From the NCBI GenBank assembly GCA_003586115.2, contig QVOM02000034.1, positions 134,771,598 through 134,835,597 of the forward strand: a DNA stretch of 64,000 bases, read 5' to 3'. The notes under the pieces were generated by a model. It worked only from the letters and a program-made list of their open reading frames with translations, was not told where the DNA came from and did not search any database. A program made the translations under genes and the position numbers. Positions 1-10,500 of the stretch are shown here, in pieces (position 1 is the stretch's first letter; every line of letters starts with the position of its first letter). This DNA is from Salvator merianae. Lineage: Eukaryota; Chordata; Lepidosauria; Squamata; Teiidae.

Positions 1-430
1 AACATAAAGAGCTCCAGAGGGCTTGGGCCCTAATACTTGAAGGAACAGGTCCTTTCATAGACCTACCTGACCACTAATTTCAGCGGAAAAGGGCTTTTTT
101 TCAGTACTGTTTCCCCCCGATGTCCAAGGCAGTAGACATGAGAGAGCATTCTATGCGGTGCCCCCAAGTTGTGGATTAATCTCCTCTCTCTCACATACAA
201 GTTGCTAACATTTTACATTTTTCAGTACCTGTTTTGAGAGAACCTCTTCACCCAGGTTTTTGCCTCTTAAGATCTATCCCTATGCTGTTCTGCAGCTTTA
301 AACCGGGAAATGTTGATTTTAATTGTTGCTTTTAGCTCTAATGTTTGCAATTGTTTTGTTTTTACTGTTTCGTTTTTCTATCCACCCTGAGACCCTTGGG
401 TGAAGCACAGAATAGAAATCCAATTAAATA
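1..430 (+). mobile_element. L2/CR1-like LINE, 3' end fragment
   Basis: This is a degraded C-terminal coding remnant followed by a 3' untranslated tail. The opening bases encode a broken version of the 'KAL.GLGP' segment that is intact in the L2 copy at 3420-3450. The tail near 385-415 carries the 'CCACCCTGAG...TTGGGTGAAG' end seen in vertebrate L2/CR1 families, then AT-rich sequence. Stops and frameshifts are frequent, so it is dead. It is cut by the window edge, and whether the family is L2 or CR1 is not settled. Confidence 0.6.
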
Positions 431-2334
431 ATATTAAGCACTATTTATTCCTTAATAAAGTTTTAATTTATAAATACTGCAGTGCAGCAGCCACCATATC
501 TTTGCAATTGCTTAATCATCAGAGTTACACAGGGGTGTGGCTAATGCCTACTGGACTGCACAGTCTGACATGGTCACCTCTCTCCCTGCTCACCAAGATT
601 GGGGACCTTCGCAAAAGCTCTCTCAGTGAAATATTGAAAGAACATGGGAAAGCAGCAAGGCACGCTAGCAAAATGATGGGGCACTAGCTCAAAAATATGG
701 AGAAATAGTGACAGGAAAGAGCTGAATTGGTTTATCCTTAAACTTGGACTCCAACATTTACCATCTGGAGCAGCTGCCTCACTTTGCCATGCACATATTC
801 CTCTACACCAAAGTAAACTTCCTTTGCATGAACAAACAGCGTTTCACAGAAACAAGGATAAAACAAAATACTGTCTAAGCTTCCACTTGCATGCTGATAG
901 AACACAGGCACCAAGTTAACTACTTCAGCACCACCAAGATTAGAGAAGACAAGATTTGAAAACTTTCAGAGTGGTGTATGGCTGTTGATAAAGGCTCACC
1001 CGGAGAGTGATCAGTGGAAATCAAGCCTAGAGTACTTCCTTGAGCTAAGGATCCTCCTTACCTTTGTGCCATCCAGAGTGGCTAGAAAAAGGGCATTGCC
1101 ACCTCCCTCAGAGTTCCCATTAACTCAAGATTCTAGTGAAATCAGCAGTCATTCCATGGGAACTTAGACTGTGAATAGACACAGCAAAAAAACCAAAACA
1201 AAACACATCTCTGAGGCCCTGAGGTGGGATAGTTCACATACCAGTCTGCCCCTCCCCCCTCACCTAAACATTCTGTGCTAGAAAAGATGGATTAGAGCAG
1301 CTTGGAGACATGAGGGCCACACATTGTCTCTCTGAGGCACCTCTGAGGCACCCCTTTTGTTATGTCTGATCACAGCCTTATTGGTTCAGTCCCAAAAATC
1401 TCTTACTTGGAAGATTTTTTTTTGGGGGGGGGGATGCTTTAAATTCTGTCAAAAGCAACATTGCTAGTGTCCCATCATGCAGTTTCAGGCTGCCATCTGA
1501 ACTGCAAACATTTCGTCACAGCATGCCTCTCCCTTCTCCCCCCCCCCCCACTCACACGCACACTTCCATTTTTTCTTGTGCTGCTGCAAAGTGTCTGCTC
1601 TGCAGTCTATAGCAATAAACATGCCAGTGTAATTAATGTCTTTACAACTTATTACAATCCTCAGATAATTAATCACAAAAGCTAAACATGCGGTCTCACC
1701 CTCCTAATGTGTTAATGCTCTAATTATTATGCCTCAATTAAAGGGAAGTCAGTGCTCCTTACGTAGAAGCGCATGTTTAATAAGGGCGCTTGAGTGCAGG
1801 CAGACTGAAGGAGGAGGAGGAGATATGAAAGGGCAGGCGGAGGGAGAGGGGACCGTCATTCTTAATGAGGTTTCACGTGTGGCTTTAGGCAAAGAACTGA
1901 CAGCCCTATCTTGAATCTCACACTTGGCTGCATACAGAACTCTGAGCCATCTGCGGTGCTTTTGCACTCTGTCTTCTGCCAGGATATTTTTAGGAGTGGT
2001 GATATGTGTGTATGAGAAAGGTGGAGACTTGCAGATGAGCTGCATAGTGCTGGATCTGGTAGGACCAAAATGCAAGGAGCTTGCTGGTTTGTTCAAGCCA
2101 CCCGCTAATCAAAGCTTGGCATTTCTTAGACAAAACACATGATTCTTTATCACTCAGTCTTATTCATCCTCATTGTCACCTATTGCTTTCCAACATGGTA
2201 TTAAAGGTGCATCAATATTTGCATAGGTTGACCTACTGACACATTGTGGGACAGTGCTTTGATATCTAGGTTTGGGATGCTTTCACAAGCTGCACTGCAG
2301 GTGTAGCACAGCACAAGAAATTGAACGAACTCTT
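431..2334. other. Stretch without recognised gene
   Basis: No coding region is supported; the short frames show no family signature. A short match to the family D MITE terminus (TGTCTGATCACAGCCTTA) lies at 1363-1380 and may be the end of an eroded copy. G and C homopolymer runs occur near 1420-1434 and 1538-1550. The interval 1685-1810 is unusually free of repeat character and is discussed as a candidate conserved non-coding element. Confidence 0.4.
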
Positions 2335-3836
2335 TACATAAACTCTCCTCAAGAAGTCCACCCTGAATCCAGATGATTTAAACAACTATCACCTGGTGGC
2401 CAACATACCATTTTTGAGCAAGGTATTAGAGAGTGCTGCAGCTGTTCAACTACAAGCATGCTTGGAAGAAGCTGATTATCTAGAACCATTTCAATCTGGC
2501 TTCAGGTCTGGTTACAGCACAGAAACAACCATGGTCGCCCTACTTGATGACCTTCTCCAGGAAAAAGACAAGGGGAATGCATCCCTATTGGTTCCCCTGG
2601 ATCCCTCGGCGGCTTTTGACACCATTGATCATGATATCCTTCTGGAGAGACTACGGAGTTTAGGAGTTGGAGGCACTGTGTTGCAGTGGTTCCACTCTTA
2701 TCTCTGAGGTCGATTCCAGAAGGTAATTGTGGGAAATTCCTGCTCGTCATCCTGCGAACTCAGGTGTGGGGTTCCTCAGGGGTCGATCTTATCTCCCATG
2801 CTTTTCAATATCTATATGAAGCCACTGGGGGAGATCATCAGGAGATTTGGAGTCAGATGTCATCAATATGCAGATGACACCCAGCTCTACATATCTGTGC
2901 CATCTGAATCAGGATGGGTGGTTGAAGTTTTGGACAGGTGCCTGGAAGCAATAATGGGCTGGATGAGGGCCAATAGGTACTATGTGTCAGAGGGTCTCGG
3001 TTCCATGAAGTTGGAAGGCATCTGACCCTTGATGGGGTTGCTTTGCCCTGGAAAGGACAGGTGCAGAATCTGGGTGTACTCTTGGACTCTACACTTACAC
3101 TTGAAATTCAAGTGGAGGCGGTGGCCAAGAATGCATACCACCGGCTACGGCTGGTTCTCCAATTACGACCCCTTCTGGACAGAGATAATCTGGCCACAGT
3201 AATCCATGCTCTGGTAACTTCCAGATTGGATTACTGTAACACGCTTTACATGGGGCAGCCCTTGAAGACGGTTCGGAAGCTGCGACTGGTGCAGAATGCA
3301 GCAGCAAGGCTGCTGACTGGAACAGCTGGCCGGATGCATATCATGCCAGTCTTAAAAGAGCTGCACTGGCTGCCAATTTGCTGCTGAGCCCAATTCAAGG
3401 TGTTAACCTTAACCTGTAAGGCCCTAAATGGCTTGGGCCCCAAATACCTAAAGGAGCGTCTTCTTCCATATCAGCCTGTCCATGCTTTAAGATCTGCAGA
3501 TGAGGGCCTCCTGGTTGTACCACCACCTTCAACAGCTAAAGGGGTGGGCACCCGGGATAGGGCCTTTTCAGTGGTGGCCCCCAGACTGTGGAACACTCTT
3601 CTCCCTGAGGTGCGTCAAGCTTCCTCACTTTACATCTTTAGGAGAACAATAAAGACGCACTTATTTACCCTTGCCTTTGGCTAAAGGTGCAGCTTTCCCT
3701 CCCTACTTTCAGACTCCTGTTTTATTGAGTGCCTGTTATGAGTTTTTTGTTGTTGTTGTTTTAATTGTTGTAACCTGCCCTGAATCCGTTGGGTATAGGG
3801 CAGGATAAAAATGCAAATAAACAAATAAATAAATAA
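2335..3836 (+). mobile_element. L2-type LINE, 5'-truncated, with inactive reverse transcriptase
   Basis: The best-preserved retrotransposon in the window. Translation gives the reverse-transcriptase fingers and palm: 'FQSGFRSGYSTET' near 2490, the first catalytic block 'FDTIDH' at 2615-2632, 'GVPQGSILSP' near 2766-2797, and the catalytic box YADD at 2867-2878. The C-terminal 'SRLDYCNTL...LVQNAAARLLTG...LHWLP' and the run to 'FRRTIKTHLFTLAFG' follow, ending at a stop at 3682-3684. It is dead: a TGA replaces an arginine codon at about 2705, roughly 26 bp encoding the NxLKLNPDKTE segment are missing near 2976, the frame shifts near 3020, and a second TGA sits at 3385-3387. The 3' UTR ends in AAATA-type repeats (3818-3836), the usual L2 tail. 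The 5' half is absent, as expected from incomplete reverse transcription. Fragments of the same family occur at 34190, 49745 and 50335. Confidence 0.9.
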
Positions 3837-5110
3837 AAGTTAAAAAAAGAAAGAGATGAAATACCAAGATTCCAAGTTCTGAAACCAGCTCTGCAGAGAA
3901 AAGCAGAAATAATAACAAACACAATGCCTTCTATTCCAGTTCACATAACATTCCTATTACTTATGGTATCAAAAATGTTACAGAGATTCAGCAGAAGCCA
4001 CAAGGTCACATTGACTTTGTCCCTCATACAAGAAAGTGTATCAAAACTTCAGGGAGTCAAATGTTAATTCAGTCTTAGAACCAAGCTTAAGAAGAAAACT
4101 AATAAAAATGAAAATTGAATATCAAGATTCCTGAGCAATTGATTCATTGAGATGTGCATGAGCCTAAATTTTGGGACTCAGCTTGCATCAAGCCAAGCCT
4201 GAGAATCACTAGGCCAGCTCCAGGTTTCTCATTGAAGTGGCTGACCAGCTCAGGCTCAGTTCATCCAGCTCAACTCTATATTGGAGGCCATTTTTGCAGC
4301 CATTTTGTGGCATTTTTATGGCTACGTCAGGTCTTCATGGAGGCCATAAAGCTCCACATTGACTACCAAAGTACCATGAAGTAAGCATAAAAGGTTGCCT
4401 TATTGGGTTAGGTCCATGAGGCAAGCTGAAAAGCAAGGACCCAACTGGATTTGAACCAAACTGACTCAACATATCTCTATCTTACTTTCAAACCTTAGAA
4501 GTCTATGCAGGTTCCATATTATAATATTTATCATGAGCACATCTGTCTGATAGGTTTATGAAGTGGTTCTCCTCAAATACTCCAAAATAAATCAGCATTC
4601 TTAAACTAAAAGATAACTAAATACGTGATCAGGATAAGACTCCAGGATATTTATGTCTGGGCCAATTCATATTTGAGAGTCAGAAACAGATTCTTAGTTT
4701 AAAAAAAGCATGAGTTAAATTCTAAAACCATAAGGATAAGAATGATCAGAGTATAGGGCATAGCCAAAAATTCATGGAATTATCAGGATCCAAGGAATAT
4801 TATGGAAACCCATCATTAGCTCTTATTGTAATTTTCAAAATTGTCATGAAGCAGGGGAGTTGAGCGCAAGGTAAAGATGGAAAGGAAAGCACTTTTTTTT
4901 TCTTTTTTCTTTTTTACTCAATGGATTTTTTTTCTCAGCCTTTCCAAGCCTGTTGTGCATTCATTATCCTGTGGTTTTAAATCCTACAGTCATTTATGAA
5001 TTTTTAATGATATTGTCAGGGAACCCCCTGGGAGCAAGTCCTGCAAAAATCATCTTATTAGTGTAAGTGACTTGACCCACAGGGGGAAAGAATGTCTGGG
5101 ATGAAAATTA
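3837..5110. other. Stretch without recognised gene
   Basis: AT-rich sequence with no coding or repeat signature I can name. Short T-rich runs lie near 4893-4915. No frame shows a known domain. Confidence 0.4.
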
Positions 5111-5118
5111 CCCCCCAA

Positions 5119-6281
5119 TAGGGATGTGCATGAAAATTCGAAGCAACGAAATTTCGTTGCTTCGTGACATTCGCATCGAATGCGAAGTGCCCCCTCTATT
5201 GCGAAAGCGAATGGCGAAAGTCGCGGCCATTTTCGTCAATTTTCGTGACCTTCGCCACTCACCACGAGCGGCTATTTTCGTCTCTTTTCGCTGCGAAAAC
5301 TTCGATGCAATGAAGCTCAGTAGCTTCGTAGCGTCAAGTCTCAGCCTCTAGAGGTGGAAATTGTAATGCATCACATTAGGAAAGACGGTATTTTTTTAAC
5401 TCTGCGCCTGCCTCGCAGCGATCGCACCACATGAGGATGAGAAACTCAGATGGCTAGGAGTTAATAAAACGTCTTTGATGGTGGTATATAGTTCTGCTTT
5501 TTGAAACGGAGGGCAAGACAAGGCGTCATTTTGCTGCTGCTCGGAAGTAGGGAGGGAGGGCAAGACGATGTGTCATTTCGCTGCTGCTCGGAAGTAGGGA
5601 GGGAGGGCAAGACGAGGCGTCATTTCGCTGCTGCTCGGAAGTAGGGAGGGAGTTATTTCATCCTGCGGCTGCCTCCAGTCTTCTAAATTACGCACTGAGC
5701 TGAAGGCAATTGCTTCGCGCGTCGCTGACTAAGCCTGCCCGCCTCATAGGCGAGGTAATAATTTCTGTGCCCCAAACGATCGGCACGGACGGCAGACAGC
5801 GACGAGTCGCGCCGATAAGTTAAAGGGACAGAAGTTAGCGCACATGCGCGCACAGACGTGAGCGTCAAAAAGGCATAGAAAATGACAAAAAATCAAAGCA
5901 AAAAAAATTCCTTCGCTTGCTTTCGCTTGCTTTCGATCTGCAGTGAGGAACCCCAAACGTGCCTTCATTGCTTTGAATCCTGCTACAAACCGGCCGCTGG
6001 CTAAAAGTAAGCTCCGTGCAATTTTTACCTTTAACGAAGCAACTCCTTAAATTAGCAACGTGGACGGTCAAATATAGAAGGGACAGGGCAGGGGGATATG
6101 CGGCGTTTGTTTTTCGCTACTTATTTCATTGATTTTGCACTTCCGTTTTTTTTGCGAAAATTTTCGCTGCGAAAACGAAAGTCGTCATTTTCACGACTTC
6201 CGTTTTCGTACAAAAACGAAGCAACAGAGCTTCGATGCATTGTGAAACGAACAGAGAAAATTCCTTTCGTGCACATCCCTA
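5119..6281. mobile_element. Non-autonomous hAT element, copy 1 (TAGGGATGTGCA family)
   Basis: A 1163-bp element with terminal inverted repeats TAGGGATGTGCAYGAAA at both ends and a perfect 8-bp target duplication CCCCCCAA (5111-5118 and 6282-6289), diagnostic of the hAT superfamily. Both ends are rich in CGAA/TTCG words and short palindromes such as TTCGCTGCGAAAA, which could be transposase-binding repeats (inference). It encodes no transposase; all frames are short. Inside lies a 47-bp unit repeated three times (5511-5651). CpG is much more frequent than in the flanks, consistent with a fairly young or unmethylated insert. The orientation cannot be assigned. Confidence 0.9.
5511..5651. repeat. 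47-bp tandem repeat, three units, inside hAT copy 1
   Basis: Units begin at 5511, 5558 and 5605 with GGGCAAGACR and contain CATTTYGCTGCTGCTCGGAA followed by GTAGGGAGGGAG. The first unit differs slightly from the other two. The spacing is exactly 47 bp. Confidence 0.9.
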
Positions 6282-8088
6282 CCCCCCAATATTGTTTATG
6301 TAACTTTTTGACAAAACATGTTTTTTGCTATTTTCTGATAAGAGTAATTTTTTGCACTTCACTTTGTTTGCCAGTTCCGGGTTCATCCACAGATCAGGCA
6401 TCCCATGAGCTTGATTGACAGTCAAAAATCCCAACTTTTAGGTAGGTGCTTATTTATATGCAAACTTGATGTGTTCATGGGACAATTAACTCAGCAGGAG
6501 CACCCCTCTGAAGCCTTGTGAAAATAAGGATATATTTTTGTCTCTTAAGCTTCACATTTAGATAACCTTTCAAGAACACTTTAAATTTTCCCTGGCACTT
6601 TTAGGAGAGCTCCAGAAATTTAAATGTATTTGCTTCAAAATTAAAATTTAAGGATAACTAAGGGTCAATGTATTTCTGCTTGGTTTAAGCAGAGGCTATT
6701 TTCTTGGGCTGTTTACAATCAAGGGGAAACATTATACCCCTATCTCCCAAAGCTGATATTCAGCTGATTTTTTTTTGGCATTTGTAATTCATTTGCAAAA
6801 CAATCTCACAAATGTGAAATCATTATTGTTTGACCGCCATGTATGAAGGAAAGGAGGTGGCATCAAGTATGAAGTAAATCCTTGGGGAATTCACAATTGA
6901 ATGCTTAAAATACACACTATAGAAAAGCAGTAATTGGGTAGATGTCCTTTTGTTTCTACACAGGAACTGACAAGAGAAAAAAATGGCATATTTGTCAATC
7001 ACTGCTGACTGTACATCATATCAGTTAGAAAAGCTAACCAGAAGGGAGATAAAAGTAACTGAAGAATACTTGGAATGAATTCAAACTGAAAGAGCAAAGC
7101 AAAGATGATCACAGAATTTCTTAGCACTTGGATAACTTAATGCTCAGTCTTTCTCAATATGGCAAATGGTATTTCTATTTAAAATTAAAGAAATTGTGTG
7201 TATATTGCTATATATGCTTATAAATGAGATATGCAAACTTTTGTAAATAGCTTCTTCTTTTTTTTGTGGAAAGTACTAGTAATCATTTTTTGGTGATATG
7301 TAGCTGGCAACACTAGTAATATCATGAAGTCCCAAGTCTAAATTCAGGAGTCCCCAGACTTAATGCCCCTTCTAATATGTGCAAATCTGAGGAAATACTG
7401 TGAACACTAGATATAAAATGGCTGTGATGGGACATGGAAAAGAACAAACAGCCAAAATTAAGCTGCTTCCTTCATATTTCTGGTTAACACCAAAACAGAA
7501 AAGGGTACAATCAGAGAGAGGTTAGGCAGATTCAGAGAAAGTGAGGAAAACCTGCTGTGAAATTGCAGAATAGAAAAATAAATGGTCTTTTCAGCCATTT
7601 TGCTCCATGGAAGAACCTGTCAACAGCACATTGATAATTCCAGCTATTGGTAGTGACAGCAGTACCCCACCATAATCTGCAGCTCAGAGCTTGAATTCAC
7701 TCTCTCTACATGTTTCACATGTATCTAGTGTGTGCATAATCCACTATGTTCTACAGAACCAATTTTCATGCAGGTTTAGGTTGTGTTCAGAAATAAAGAA
7801 TCAGCTGGCATCTGTTTCCATGACATGGGAATCTGATGCTTGCAGATGCCTGCAATCCATGCTGCACCGCAGATTTGCATAAAGGATGAGAGGGACAAAT
7901 GCAAGATAACACACTCTTTGGGTGCTTTGGTAGAGCTTCGTCCCTGCTGGGCCAGTTCAGGCATCTGTTGAATGCCATTCACCATCATAGTGATGGAATG
8001 ATCAGACATATTTTTGGCCATAAATCATGCTGTGCAGCTGTAAAATGTCCCTTGGCCCACTCCTGAAAATCTAGTATTACCTCACCCC
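6282..8088. other. Stretch without recognised gene
   Basis: AT-rich sequence without a named repeat or coding region. The first 8 bases are the right target duplication of hAT copy 1. Short frames near 7776-8021 on the minus strand have no family signature. Confidence 0.4.
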
Positions 8089-8440
8089 TAGAGATAAACA
8101 AAATTTGATTCATGTTTGAAAATTTGATTGAATAATTTGTGTTCAAAGTTGTTTGCATTGAGCCAAACATGCAGCTGTTCAAACATCAGGAAATTTGATC
8201 AAACTGAACCAGTCCCCCCTCATGACCATGAATGTTTTAATTAAACCATTTGTATTTGCTGTGTTTTTGCTCTTGAAAAGAACTTTTTTCAATGGAAAAG
8301 TTGCATTTTTTTGTTTTCTAACAAGTTCAAAATCAAATGCAAACAACCATTTGATTAAATGGTTTGCCACTGAACCAAACTAAGAGGTGTTTGATTCGAC
8401 GATGAACCAAGCATGCAATTTCTGTTTGTGCTCATCTCTA
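8089..8440. mobile_element. Small MITE with TAGAGATRARCA termini
   Basis: The left end TAGAGATAAACAAAATTTG and the reverse complement of the right end, TAGAGATGAGCACAAAC, form imperfect terminal inverted repeats around a 352-bp AT-rich core with no coding capacity. The flanks do not show an obvious 8-bp duplication (CTCACCCC versus AGCATCTC), so the superfamily is uncertain. The right end directly abuts the LINE remnant that starts at 8441. Similar but weaker termini occur at 61941-62162. Confidence 0.5.
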
Positions 8441-9380
8441 AGCATCTCTGATTGATTCTACAACAAATAGCTCCAGCTCATAAGCATTTACAGCATTTAA
8501 GAATCTGACCTCTTCATCATAGTTTGCACGGACCCTTATCCAGTCAGTGTGTGGGTAGTTGAAGTTTTCCATTATTAGAAGACTTCATCTTTTGGATATC
8601 TCTATAATTTTCTTCTCCATTCCCAGGTATCCTTGAGCACCTTGGTTAGGAAGGCTATAGTACACTCCAAGTATTAACCTACTATTACAACTCAATGTCC
8701 CTGCTTTCAAAGATTCTGTGGAATGGTCTGCACCTTTGAGAATCTCAAGATAACTCAACTCAATGTTCTCTTTCATATATAGTGTGACACCTCCTCCAGT
8801 ACACCTTTCCCTGTCTTTCCTATAGAGTTTGTAAACAGAAATAATTTTATCCCACTGATTCTCACTAGGCCTCCAGGTTCAGTTACAGCTACTGTGTCTA
8901 TATTCTCTTCTAAAATAAAGCATTTTAATTCACCCGTTTTAGCCTGCAGACTCCTGGTGTTTGTAGTACACAGCATCTCTGTTTCCTTTTGACCTGCCAT
9001 TTTCTGCAATTTATTTCGGTCTCCATGAATAGCCATTACATCTGGCTACATTTCCCTTGCCTATTTCTACCATACCCTTTTAGAACAGACACAATTCTTG
9101 TCAACAACTTCTCTAAGTAATTACTGTTCCCAAACCATATACTCTTCCACTACTATCGACTTTCCTCACCCAGCTACATTTCAACTTTGCCTGCCTGCCT
9201 GCCTAACTGGGCCTGTGTGTAGAAACTATCCTGGACATCCTGTCTTCCAGCTTTCTGCCTAGCAACCTAAATTTAGCTTGCAGGACCTTCTGGCCAAATT
9301 TAAGGACATCATCAGTGTCCACATGCACCATGACTGCTGACAACTCTTTGGCACTCTCTAGGAGCATATCAAGATGGGAT
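8441..9380 (-). mobile_element. CR1-like LINE: endonuclease and ORF1 C-terminal remnants
   Basis: Read on the minus strand, 9036-8450 encodes an apurinic-endonuclease-type N-terminus: 'LCTTNTRSLQAKTGELKCF', 'NIDTVAVTE', a decayed glycine-rich 'GKGVLEEVSHYI', 'RLILGVYYSLPNQ' and 'LLIMENFNYPHTDW', which aligns by eye to the endonuclease of jockey/CR1-clade LINEs (catalytic G-D-F-N reduced to E-N-F-N). Upstream, 9380-9230 encodes 'VMVHVDTDDV...FRLLGRKLEDRMSRIV', resembling the HIGTND region of the esterase-like ORF1 protein of CR1 elements. Several stops and frameshifts make it non-functional. The ORF1 frame continues beyond the hAT insert at 10034. Confidence 0.75.
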
Positions 9381-10033
9381 TAGGGATGTGCACGAAGGCA
9401 CTTTTCCCTTTTCGCTTCGCAGCGCTGCGAAGCAACGAGGCTTCGTTTTCGCGTGAAAACTATAGGCGAGAAAATGGAGCCTTTCGTTCTCGATGTGAAA
9501 ATCTTCGCAGTGAACGGGGGAACTACCTGTCACAGAGGCAACACTTAACTTTAGCAATCAGTGGAGGTCTTCCCTTCGCATTGATTTTTCTCCGTTTCCG
9601 ATCGCTCTCTCATTCCCCCTCTTCTGTCACTCGCACGCGTGCACACAGAAAGAAGGGGGGGAATGAGAGAGCAATCAGAAACAGAAGGGACAAATCAATG
9701 TGAAGGAAGACCTTCACCGAATCCGATCGCTAAAGTTAAGTGCTGCCTGTCACAGATTGATCAGAACTTAACTTTAGCGATCAGATTGATTTTTCTGACG
9801 TTTCCGATCGGTCTGCCTCTTTAAGGCTGTGTGAAGCTTCCAGGCGGAGCTTCTAGTGGCCAAAAAGAGGGAGCTTGTGGCAAATGGCGAAAGTCTCGAA
9901 GGACAGCGAAAGTCGCCGGGACCTTCGCCATTTGCATTCGCTGCCCCTTTTTCCCTTCGTATTTCGTGCAAAGATGGTGGAGACACCATTTTCACGCAAA
10001 ATTCAAGTGCACGAAGCTTCGTGCACATCCCTA
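9381..10033. mobile_element. Non-autonomous hAT element, copy 2 (TAGGGATGTGCA family)
   Basis: A 653-bp element. Both ends read TAGGGATGTGCACGAAG inward, and the 8-bp target duplication GATGGGAT is perfect (9373-9380 and 10034-10041). The duplicated octamer lies in the ORF1 frame of the surrounding CR1-like LINE ('VADVTSHL'), so the empty site is easily inferred. The core has the same subterminal CGAA/TTCG-rich ends as copies 1 and 3, plus an inverted-repeat region around 9590-9680 (cattcccc...gggggaatgagagagc) that resembles one unit of the array in copy 3. No transposase is encoded. Confidence 0.92.
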
Positions 10034-10500
10034 GATGGGATGTGACATCTGCAACCTTCACTCCAGATAGGCAAGTCCTCAGCACACCCACCACCCACCA
10101 AGTAATCTACATTTCCACAGATTGAATAACCTACTACCAGAAGTCCCACTATACCCAGAGAAGAGTCCTTGGTACAAGAGGTGAAGTTTGCCCTTTAAGG
10201 AATGCGTCTCTTCTAAGGGAGAACTTCCCTCTTCCTCAGATTAATATCCTCCGATCCCATGATCCTCATTCCCTGTAACAGACAATAAGTTGCCACCCTG
10301 CAAATTGGACTCCCCTATTACATCCCCAATGGCCTCATCTTTCTAACTTTCTGCTGTCTCAGTTGTACCAGTGCAGCTATCTTGGCCTCAAGAGACTGAA
10401 CTTATTCGCTTGGAACTCCTTGCACTGAGTTCAGAGATCAAATAGTAGTACATGTGGGACTCAATGCAAGACACTGCATACAATCTACACCCTTACTGGC
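10034..10500 (-). mobile_element. CR1-like LINE ORF1 remnant, part upstream of the hAT insert
   Basis: On the minus strand, 10125-10034 reads a decayed 'VVGYSI...RTCLSGVKVADVTSH', matching the start of the esterase-like domain in CR1 ORF1 proteins and joining in frame with the part after the hAT insertion. Near 10430-10340 the minus strand encodes 'VQSLEAKIAALVQLRQQ', a coiled-coil-like segment typical of LINE ORF1 N-terminal regions. The upstream limit is approximate, and stops are common. Confidence 0.6.

Noticed and set aside
5511..5651. Possible CRISPR-like array from three spaced repeats
   Set aside because: The 47-bp units are contiguous tandem repeats without unique spacers, inside a eukaryotic hAT element.
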